Shown here: positions 57,054-64,000 of the stretch, piece by piece | Position numbering within the stretch: the first letter of the stretch is position 1 | How the letters are laid out: every line of letters starts with the position of its first letter | From: JABDMH01 sp965223025 | GTDB lineage: Bacteria; Bacteroidota; Bacteroidia; Chitinophagales; Saprospiraceae | DNA length: 64,000 bases | NCBI GenBank assembly: GCA_965223025.1 | Contig: CBDCVP010000023.1 | Location: forward strand, 3,286,001 to 3,350,000 | Direction of reading: 5' to 3' | The notes under the pieces: generated by a model | What the model was told of the DNA's origin: nothing | Seen by the model: only the letters and a program-made list of their open reading frames with translations | Database searches by the model: none | Made by a program: the position numbers and the translations under genes

Positions 57054-57749
57054 CTATTCTTCGGCACTACAGCCCTCTTTTAGCTCCTGCAGCGCTTCCT
57101 TGCTTTCGACCTCCACCTGCGTCTCATCTTCCATCTCAACGGTCAGTGGAAACTGCAACTGTGGACGTTCTTCTGCATCGCGATTCTGAAGGCGCCAGGT
57201 TCTCAGTGCACTCTGTAAGGCTCTTCTTCCCGCAGCTTCCAGCACACTGCCTCCTGGGAATTCTACCTTCACAGGAAACACCAGCTTGAAGCAATATCCC
57301 TTCCCCCTGAAGCGATGACCCTTATGGTGATGCCTGTGGAAAAAACGACGGCGACATTGTTTTCCCAGGTCTTGCAAAGCGTCTGCAGATTCCACCGTCA
57401 TGACCGTGCCGATGGCTGTAAATACCTCGATCGGATAGTTGAGTGTGGGTCTGGTCGTGGCATCGGGATTGGCTTCCCTATAGTCCCGGATGGCACTGCG
57501 CATGGCTGGATAATTTTCTATTTCCATGCTGCTTCCGTCTTCAAAGGTGATGGTGAGTGGAAAAATGAGCTCATAACAGCCAAACTTGCCCAAATTGCCG
57601 TGCTTCTGAATGCCGAAAACCACTTCATCGACGTAGTTTTCCACGCTGTCGGATGACAGTGACTCCGTTTCTTTATCGCATGAGATAAATAGCAAGGACA
57701 TTCCTACTAAGCAGAACATACCTGTTAATTTTAGAATTTGATTAATCAT
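57054..57749 (-). CDS. Lipoprotein with duplicated domain of unknown function
   Basis: 231 aa. Signal with lipobox LLFISC near residues 20-25. The rest is two copies of a 75-residue domain (about 57-131 and 151-225), each starting C(Y/F)xLxFP and ending ALQ(D/E)Lxx(Q/G)C, joined by a basic, His-rich linker (RRRFFHRHHHKGHR). I do not recognise the family. The His-rich linker suggests metal binding. It is divergent from the sigma-factor operon, so it may be part of that regulon. Confidence 0.65.
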   Translation of the reverse strand: MINQILKLTGMFCLVGMSLLFISCDKETESLSSDSVENYVDEVVFGIQKHGNLGKFGCYELIFPLTITFEDGSSMEIENYPAMRSAIRDYREANPDATTRPTLNYPIEVFTAIGTVMTVESADALQDLGKQCRRRFFHRHHHKGHRFRGKGYCFKLVFPVKVEFPGGSVLEAAGRRALQSALRTWRLQNRDAEERPQLQFPLTVEMEDETQVEVESKEALQELKEGCSAEE

Positions 57750-57925
57750 GGTTTAATAATTTTTGGTTAAAAACTAATTACGCCCTGATAAGCACCTAGG
57801 CACCGTTCTTGTACTTGAATCCAATTGTTAAAATTTTCCTAAATAGTTATTGGATTGGCTTTAAGACAGTTTTTTCAAGTCAAAATTGAGCCCAGTGCAG
57901 GCCGGGACATGCAAAAAAAAAGACG

Positions 57926-58510
57926 TTGAACAAGACAGACACCAGTGAAACGCTGCTATGGGCTAGGTTTAAGGACGGAGATAAAGCCGCCCTGCACCAG
58001 ATCTACACAGCACATATCGAGGCATTGCTGCAGTACGGATACCGATTTTCTACCGACAAGTCACTCGTGGAGGATTGTGCGCATGACCTCTTTGTCTATC
58101 TGTGGCAACATCGCGCTAGTATCGGACAGACCGATGCCATTGGCAGTTATTTGATGGTGGTGCTGAGAAGAAGGATCATCAAAACCCTCACTGAAAGAGG
58201 CAGGGTTAGGGGCATGAATCCCAATGACGATAACCGAGCATTTGAACTTAATATTGAGCAAAGCATTGCCCACGAAGAGCAAAACTCAGAGCGCAAAAAG
58301 CAGCTACAAATGGCCTTGGACCAATTATCCGCACGGCAGAAAGAAGCGGTCTTCCTTAAATACTATAAGAATCTGGCATATGAAGACATCTGTCAGATTA
58401 TGGAAATAAACTACCAATCTGCCCGCAATCTAGTATTCTCCGGAATTCAGTCATTACGTAAACTGATGCATATGATATGGTGGATCACCTGCTTCTGGCT
58501 TGTGTTCTGA
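57926..58510 (+). CDS. ECF RNA polymerase sigma factor, FecI type
   Basis: 194 aa from a TTG start at 57926. Region 2 (EDCAHDLFVYLWQHR) and region 4 (LSARQKEAVFLKYYKNLAYEDICQIMEI) are clear. An ATG 17 bp upstream, followed by nine A residues, is out of frame and closes after six codons; a one-base expansion of that A run would bring it in frame. FecI-type factors are released by FecR when the outer-membrane receptor binds its ligand. It heads a plus-strand operon with the metallopeptidase, FecR-like and TonB-receptor genes. Confidence 0.85.
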   Translation: MNKTDTSETLLWARFKDGDKAALHQIYTAHIEALLQYGYRFSTDKSLVEDCAHDLFVYLWQHRASIGQTDAIGSYLMVVLRRRIIKTLTERGRVRGMNPNDDNRAFELNIEQSIAHEEQNSERKKQLQMALDQLSARQKEAVFLKYYKNLAYEDICQIMEINYQSARNLVFSGIQSLRKLMHMIWWITCFWLVF

Positions 58511-58588
58511 TGGGCATCCAATGAAAAGACTTGTGAAAATGAGTACAATCACTAACTAGCGTGCTTATATCTATACAATCTCGCGAGA

Positions 58589-59050
58589 ATGACAAAAAAA
58601 TTAATGCTTTTGGCGGCCTTACTTTTAGCTGATTCCTGTAGTAAAGAGGAGTTGCAGGAGATTCGCATAGATGATAAACTCGCAGAATACTTCGAGGCCT
58701 TTGCTGCCGAGGGAGCCCTGAGAGGGATCCAAATTGACTTTAGGGAAGCGCAAGTGGAGGGCTTGATAGACCAGCTTGATAATAAGGTGTCCGGCCAGTG
58801 TCAGCACGATGCAGATGCGCCTGATCGAGTGGTCATTGATCCAGATTACTGGGAAAGAGCCACTCATATGCAACGTGAGTTTATCGTATTTCACGAATTG
58901 GGACACTGCGTGCTTGATAGAACGCATCTGGATAGTAAGAGCCAAGATGGCACCTGTAGAAGCATGATGCACTCAAGTGCGGGGACCTGTAGAAATGCGT
59001 ATAGCATTGCCACACGTACTGAATATCTGGATGAGTTATTTAGCAAGTAA
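58589..59050 (+). CDS. Putative zinc metallopeptidase lipoprotein
   Basis: 153 aa. Signal with lipobox LLADSC near residues 12-17. Zincin motif HELGHCVLDRTH (about 106-117), of the H-E-x2-H-x5-H type. Conserved cysteines follow. This small predicted lipoprotein metalloprotease family occurs in Bacteroidota. It sits between the sigma-factor and FecR genes (79 bp and 15 bp), an uncommon place for an enzyme, so cleavage of the anti-sigma or receptor is possible but unproven. Confidence 0.65.
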   Translation: MTKKLMLLAALLLADSCSKEELQEIRIDDKLAEYFEAFAAEGALRGIQIDFREAQVEGLIDQLDNKVSGQCQHDADAPDRVVIDPDYWERATHMQREFIVFHELGHCVLDRTHLDSKSQDGTCRSMMHSSAGTCRNAYSIATRTEYLDELFSK

Positions 59051-59064
59051 AAAAAAACATCGCT

Positions 59065-60045
59065 ATGAATGACACTTACCTCTCCTTTAGTTCAGATGAT
59101 CTGGCTTTGGATCAATCTTTCATCAACTATGTAAAAAATCCGCATGGCCAAGAAGCAGCGCAATGGAAAAAGTGGTTAAATGCCCATCCCTCCATGCAAG
59201 GTGAGGCTGACCTGGCCTCGCAATTGATTCTGGACCTACAGATTGAACCGGTGGAGACATCCGGGGCGCCAGATCGGATATGGGAGAGCATTAGTGACTC
59301 TATTGCTGAGCAGAACACAAAAATTGGACCTCATCGAAAAATCAGGTTCTTGCGGATCGCAAGTGCAGTGGCTGCTGGACTAGCGTTGTTGATAGCATTT
59401 AAGCTTTTTTTCCCGACAACCACTACGTACGAAAGTGCGTATGGTCATTCCCTAAACGTCGACCTACCCGATGCCTCGGCGGTGCATCTCAACGCTGGAA
59501 GCAAACTAAGTTTTGACGATAAGACATATGATCATTCACGAGAGTTGCACTTGAGAGGAGAAGCTTTCTTTGATGTGAAAAAAGGCGCTCCTTTCACCGT
59601 GCACACAGAGGCAGGCTCCGTACAAGTACTGGGCACCAGTTTTAACATCTATAGCCGTAACCAGGCCTTTGAGGTGCAATGTTTTACAGGGAAAGTACTT
59701 GTACGACATCAGGACCAGCAGGTAGAAGTTCTTCCCGGTGAAAATAGCCGTATTGCTGATGACGGCACACTGACCAAACACAGTTTTGAATTGGAAAAGC
59801 ATAGGGACTGGCGATCTGGCACCTTCACCTACGACGATGCACCGCTGTTACAGGTTCTTGCGGAGATAGAAAGGCAATTTGAGGTGTCTATAGAAGTATC
59901 ACCATCCATTGGGCAATTGGCCTACACTGGATTTTTTGAGAAGGGCAACCTCACTGAAGCCTTGCACAGTGTCTGTTGGCCCCTGAAGCTGGATGCGGAA
60001 ATTACCGGTTCAAGCGTTGTAATCAACAAAGTGGAAGGACGGTGA
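59065..60045 (+). CDS. FecR-family anti-sigma regulator
   Basis: 326 aa. N-terminal DUF4880-like segment, one membrane helix (RIASAVAAGLALLIAFKLF, about 94-112), FecR domain (SAYGHSLNVDLPDASAVHLNAGSKL, about 123-230) and C-terminal DUF4974-like domain. It holds the sigma factor until the TonB receptor's plug-linked signalling domain touches it. It overlaps the receptor gene by 4 bp (GTGA). Confidence 0.92.
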   Translation: MNDTYLSFSSDDLALDQSFINYVKNPHGQEAAQWKKWLNAHPSMQGEADLASQLILDLQIEPVETSGAPDRIWESISDSIAEQNTKIGPHRKIRFLRIASAVAAGLALLIAFKLFFPTTTTYESAYGHSLNVDLPDASAVHLNAGSKLSFDDKTYDHSRELHLRGEAFFDVKKGAPFTVHTEAGSVQVLGTSFNIYSRNQAFEVQCFTGKVLVRHQDQQVEVLPGENSRIADDGTLTKHSFELEKHRDWRSGTFTYDDAPLLQVLAEIERQFEVSIEVSPSIGQLAYTGFFEKGNLTEALHSVCWPLKLDAEITGSSVVINKVEGR

Positions 60046-62717
60046 ATCATCAGATCAGATTATGGCTCCTGCTTGTAGGTTTACTTTTTCAATTGATGGG
60101 TGCAGCTCAGTCAGATCCAAGCGCCTCCCCTGTTATTTTGGATGTGGATAGGCACGACACGTTGGGAAGCCTCATCAGTAAGTTATCCGCTAAGAATACA
60201 CTGCAATTTGCTTACGCTCCTAGCATGGCGGACTTACAACCAAGGTATTTTGGAAGAATTACAGCGATGGACGTGCCTGATTTGATCAGGAAGCTCTTTC
60301 CAGATGAAATACTAGCCAGATCCCTAAAGAAACATCAGATCTTACTCAGGGAAAAAGCTGGGATAGAGATGCCTGCAGTGGGCACAACCAACCACCTTAC
60401 TGGCCAAGTGAAGAAAGATCAGCAGGATGTACCAATCGCAGATGTCATCGTGGTAGACTTACGATCCAATGTCAGCACCCTCACCGATACAAATGGCTTT
60501 TTTGAGCTTGAAGGCTCGGGTGACTCCGTATTATTCCAGATGATAGGGTATGATGCGAAAATCATCTACGACGCAAGTACACAGGAGGACATCAACGTTC
60601 GTCTCAAGGAACACCCCATTGAGATCACACCCATTGTAGTAATCGAAAAGATACCTACCATCCGACTCACGAGACAAGAGCTGACAGTAGTCATGGAAAC
60701 ACGGGAGGAGGCACTGAATGCCATCGGCCTAGGAGGCAAAGACATCCTCAAAACGAATCAGTTCCTGCCTGGGATCAAAGCTGATGACGAACTCAGCGCT
60801 GAGCTGAAGATTCGAGGTAGCGAGGGTAGCGAGTCGCTGATTATGTTAGATGGCATTCCCATTTATAAGGCCGAGCACTTCTATGGTGTCTTTAGCAACA
60901 TCAACACTAATTATATAGCGACATCGACGCTCTATAAGAATGACCTACCTGCCGAATATGGAGGCAAAACCGGAGGAATGCTGGCCCTCACTTCACACCC
61001 TCCTGCCGGTCAACTTTCAGGCTCTGTGGAATCAAACCTGCTCTATACGACTTTGCAAGGTATGCTTCCGCTTGGGAAGGGATGGGATCTGACAGTTGGT
61101 GGTCGAAAATCATACCTCAACTCTTCACAACACCAGGTGATCGATTTGGTAGAAGCCAACACCGAATTTTATCAGGTCACTACCAAGAACCTTACCCGTA
61201 ATCAGCTGCTCAGAAGTGACCCATACTTTAATTTTTATGACTTGAATGCCAAAATCTCTTTCACATCGAAAAAGAATCATGCTTTTGACCTGAATTTCTT
61301 CAAAAGTCATGATGATTTCATCAACAGCTATGATTTGACCTTCCTTTCCAGGCAAAAATCCAGGGAGATTAATAACACAGAAGTCTTTAAGAATGAAGAT
61401 CGCTGGTCTAACACGGGACTTAGTCTCAACGGCACAATAGCCATCGATGAACAATGGAACTGGCATAGTAGCATGTACGCGACAAACTACACCAATGAAG
61501 GCAATGTGTTTTCTCAACTGTCCTTTAAAAACAGCAACAACGAGCGGCGGGCTGTGAGCTTTAGCAATGCTCAGCACAATGAGCTAACCGACCTGGGTAT
61601 CACTACCTTTCTCCAACAAAAAGAGAAGGATCACGACTTGAAACTTGGCATCGCTTTAAAGAGGTTTTCAAGTGCCTTCAACGTGAGGACGGATCAACGT
61701 ACGCTGATCGATGGATCAGATGTAGGTATCGTGGGAAGTGCCTTTTCTGAATACAGTTCTTCTATAGATCGGCTGAGTTGGACCTTGGGAGGTCGGCTGA
61801 GTTATTATTCGCGTGCAGCGAAAGTCTTTGTCGATCCTAAGTTGCAAATCAAATATCAAGCGGGTGAATTGATCTCTTTGAAAGGTGCTGTCAACCGACG
61901 CCATCAATTTGTACGATCACTCACCTATGAAAGCCGTCTTACCGATGTCTATAACTACTTTGTGTTGAGCAATGACCTGCGATTTCCTGTAGGCTCTTCA
62001 TTCAACACAATGATAGGGGGTACACTCACAGACACTCGCTGGCTGGTAGACTTAGAATTATATCGAAGGAATCTTGATGGAGTTATGGAGTATTCGCTGG
62101 TTGCCCCTGGATTTGCTACCGTGCCCGAGGAAAGAGTGCCTTCAAGAAATACCAACTATCGGATTTTTAGGGGCAAAGGTCTGGTTAAGGGATTGGATCT
62201 ATTGATCAAATATCACAACCGAAAATTTCAGAGCATGCTTTCGTATACACTGAGCGAAAGCACTAGGCAGTATCCGGGCGTGAGACTCCAGCAACCATTC
62301 CCTGCACAGGATGATCGCAGACATCAACTCCAATGGATGAATGCATATCAGTTGGGCTCATTCACTTTTTCTGGTACCATCATTTATACCAGCGGACGGC
62401 CATATCTGGATCTTACCCGTATCGAAGAGGCCCGCGACCGTCAGACCTTTTCGCGAGAACAATTTCTGAGCAGGCTGCCGGCTTACCAAAGAATCGATCT
62501 CAGCATTCAATACCATTTTTCACTATGGCAGAAAAAAAGTAGTCTCGGTCTTTCCTGTTTCAATGTGTTGGATGATGCCAATGTTAAGTACCTCCAGTAC
62601 ATCTACGCCATCCCTACGGATAGAATGTCAAATCTAGGGACCCTCAACACAGTAGTGGGTACTGAGACAGGTCTGCTCAAGCGCACCTATAATGCCAGCC
62701 TTTACATCGCATTCTGA
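60042..62717 (+). CDS. TonB-dependent receptor with STN signalling domain
   Basis: About 891 aa from the GTG at 60042, which gives a good signal peptide (MNHQIRLWLLLVGLLFQLMGAAQS) and overlaps fecR. The upstream ATG at 59976 lies in fecR. Domains: STN (about 35-100), carboxypeptidase-D regulatory-like domain (TGQVKKDQQDVPIADVIVVD), plug (GGKDILKTNQFLPGIKADDELSAELKIRGS) and a 22-strand barrel with a C-terminal aromatic strand (ASLYIAF). The receptor takes up a ligand (unknown: iron chelate, peptide or glycan) and signals to FecR. No SusD partner follows. Confidence 0.92.
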   Translation: MNHQIRLWLLLVGLLFQLMGAAQSDPSASPVILDVDRHDTLGSLISKLSAKNTLQFAYAPSMADLQPRYFGRITAMDVPDLIRKLFPDEILARSLKKHQILLREKAGIEMPAVGTTNHLTGQVKKDQQDVPIADVIVVDLRSNVSTLTDTNGFFELEGSGDSVLFQMIGYDAKIIYDASTQEDINVRLKEHPIEITPIVVIEKIPTIRLTRQELTVVMETREEALNAIGLGGKDILKTNQFLPGIKADDELSAELKIRGSEGSESLIMLDGIPIYKAEHFYGVFSNINTNYIATSTLYKNDLPAEYGGKTGGMLALTSHPPAGQLSGSVESNLLYTTLQGMLPLGKGWDLTVGGRKSYLNSSQHQVIDLVEANTEFYQVTTKNLTRNQLLRSDPYFNFYDLNAKISFTSKKNHAFDLNFFKSHDDFINSYDLTFLSRQKSREINNTEVFKNEDRWSNTGLSLNGTIAIDEQWNWHSSMYATNYTNEGNVFSQLSFKNSNNERRAVSFSNAQHNELTDLGITTFLQQKEKDHDLKLGIALKRFSSAFNVRTDQRTLIDGSDVGIVGSAFSEYSSSIDRLSWTLGGRLSYYSRAAKVFVDPKLQIKYQAGELISLKGAVNRRHQFVRSLTYESRLTDVYNYFVLSNDLRFPVGSSFNTMIGGTLTDTRWLVDLELYRRNLDGVMEYSLVAPGFATVPEERVPSRNTNYRIFRGKGLVKGLDLLIKYHNRKFQSMLSYTLSESTRQYPGVRLQQPFPAQDDRRHQLQWMNAYQLGSFTFSGTIIYTSGRPYLDLTRIEEARDRQTFSREQFLSRLPAYQRIDLSIQYHFSLWQKKSSLGLSCFNVLDDANVKYLQYIYAIPTDRMSNLGTLNTVVGTETGLLKRTYNASLYIAF

Positions 62718-62802
62718 GTCAAGTTGTCTCTCTAGAACGAGCAACCATTACCATAGGTCTGCCACATGGCAGTGCAAGAGATACTGCGGCACTATCCCGT
62801 GC

Positions 62803-64000
62803 TTAGTCTACACCAAGTACTTGACTTAATTCAAGGTACTCACATAGCAGTGCCACATTGTCATTAAACAAGGCACTTGATATTCTGTCTTCCCTCCGAT
62901 ACTCGCCATCCCATTTCTGTGCCGGCATGTGCCTGCGAAATTGATCTGCACGGACAATCCACCTACCTTGATTATCCTGGGCCTTCATCACCTTTATCAA
63001 GATGGGCTCCAGCTCTCGCGAGCGCATCTGTTGTTGTGCCTTGTCTTCGGGGTTATGCTGATATGGAAAGTGATTAATTGGAAGATCTCTTACCATCTCA
63101 AATCGAGCTCTGGCATTTTCCAAAGCTGCCGTGAGATCAGTCTCGTAGCCATATCCCGTCCTTCTTTCTAGTGATAGCTCTTCAACAGTATTGACCCTGA
63201 CGCGACCTCGATCATAGTAGAGCGGCTTGTTGGTACCGATCTCAAGAAATCGCCCCCAAAGACCGTTGGATAACTTTGACTCACCGATCCATCGTAGCAC
63301 GTCTGGGATCGCTTCCAGGTATCCCTGTTGACCTGTATGTAGATATAGGTCTATCAGACTTTGTACATTATGGAGACTGGCCGACGGACAAACTGCAGGT
63401 GGTTCAAATGATCTAGCCCAAGCAGACTCACCAGGCTGAAGAAACTCATTGTATTGCTGTGCCCATCCCGGCTGCGGTGGAGGCAACTGTGATATCATTA
63501 AAAAACGCCCAGCTTTTATCAGACTCTCTAGGTATTTCTGCGTTCCATAATTGCGATGGGCTTCGATCATCACCCGAATGCAATCATTGATCCCCTGGTC
63601 ATTAAACGTCGCATAATCATGATAACTGCCGTCGGCGGGATACCGATGTGGCCAACCCCCATGGGGCAGCTGAGCCCTGAGCATCATATCGAGTGCGATT
63701 TCGATCGATGCAGAAAGGACTGGCAAGTCAACCTCCTGGTCCAACGCCATCAAGAAACTGATGGCTCGTTGCGTCTGATCGTCGTCAAAACTCACGCGTT
63801 TGCCCTTAGGCTTATTAAAGTGAATCTTGTGTTCCCATCCACCAAATTCATTCTGACCCCTGATCAAAGCTTGGGCAGCATCGATCGCAGCCTGCAAAGC
63901 CATAGAATCCTCCGTGATCTGGTAAACACGTAAGAAACTCATCCCCACTGCAGGAGTGCCGGGTGGCTGAACTTCTATTGTGTGATCGTCTGTCTTTCCC
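62803..64000 (-). CDS. Pectate-lyase-like protein (PL10-type), 5' end outside window
   Basis: At least 398 aa. The reading frame stays open to base 64000, beyond the ATG at 63948. The alpha/alpha-toroid features of the PL10 type are visible: QLPHGGWPHRYP, YHDYATFNDQGINDCI, and QPGWAQQYNEF. The stop is at 62803. If active it cleaves pectin-like polymers, but the true start and signal peptide lie to the right of the window. It is convergent with the receptor gene. Confidence 0.75.
   Translation of the reverse strand, partial: GKTDDHTIEVQPPGTPAVGMSFLRVYQITEDSMALQAAIDAAQALIRGQNEFGGWEHKIHFNKPKGKRVSFDDDQTQRAISFLMALDQEVDLPVLSASIEIALDMMLRAQLPHGGWPHRYPADGSYHDYATFNDQGINDCIRVMIEAHRNYGTQKYLESLIKAGRFLMISQLPPPQPGWAQQYNEFLQPGESAWARSFEPPAVCPSASLHNVQSLIDLYLHTGQQGYLEAIPDVLRWIGESKLSNGLWGRFLEIGTNKPLYYDRGRVRVNTVEELSLERRTGYGYETDLTAALENARARFEMVRDLPINHFPYQHNPEDKAQQQMRSRELEPILIKVMKAQDNQGRWIVRADQFRRHMPAQKWDGEYRREDRISSALFNDNVALLCEYLELSQVLGVD

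Noticed and set aside
1..64000. CRISPR array
   Set aside because: No evenly spaced direct repeats were seen. The junction palindromes are kilobases apart and the IS21 terminal repeats are element ends.

Overview
The window is from a member of the Bacteroidota. The evidence is three secreted proteins with type IX secretion (T9SS) C-terminal sorting domains, a FecI/FecR/TonB-receptor unit, SPII lipoproteins, and few Shine-Dalgarno sites. A Saprospira/Lewinella-like marine relative is possible, but the sequence does not prove it. Two compartments are visible: a visibly AT-rich accessory region (about 1-33,700) and a more GC-balanced, core-like region (about 33,720-64,000).

Accessory region. Almost every cargo gene lies on the minus strand. 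The cargo forms modules separated by palindromic junctions that resemble integron attC sites. From left to right: a K+ channel gene broken by a 10-bp tandem duplication; a decayed IS91-type transposase plus tyrosine recombinase, with an IS21 element (copy A) inserted; a three-gene module (NmrA-like oxidoreductase, SMR exporter, Crp-type regulator); type I restriction-modification (RM) system 1 with a PrrC/RloC-like ATPase between hsdS and hsdM; type I RM system 2, whose operon runs on into a PIWI (prokaryotic Argonaute) gene and a SIR2-domain gene; and a mixed minus-strand run (two SnoaL-like proteins, DUF1622, MoaF-like, TMEM175, radical SAM, AraC). The hsdR gene of RM system 1 is split just before its Walker A motif by an IS4 element, which itself carries IS21 copy B. 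The region ends at a tyrosine-recombinase relic near 33.5-33.7 kb.

Core-like region. It holds lutABC (lactate use), an MbnP-like lipoprotein, a DEDDh exonuclease, ApbE, TerC, a DUF6495-like protein, an Omp28-like T9SS protein, a PHP phosphoesterase, an EamA transporter, a T9SS animal-type haem peroxidase, a repeat-rich beta-strand protein flanked by two group II intron fragments, tRNA-Ser(GCT), a choline transporter divergent from phosphatidylcholine synthase, a 1008-aa LRR T9SS protein, a sigma factor/metallopeptidase/FecR/TonB-receptor operon, and a pectate-lyase-like gene running off the right edge.

The observations most worth following are three. First, attC-like sites (conserved half-sites and spacing, varying stems) bound modules as large as whole RM operons. 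Second, an inactive-PIWI Argonaute and SIR2 pair is translationally coupled to a type I RM operon. Third, a candidate anticodon nuclease survives beside an RM system whose restriction subunit is destroyed.
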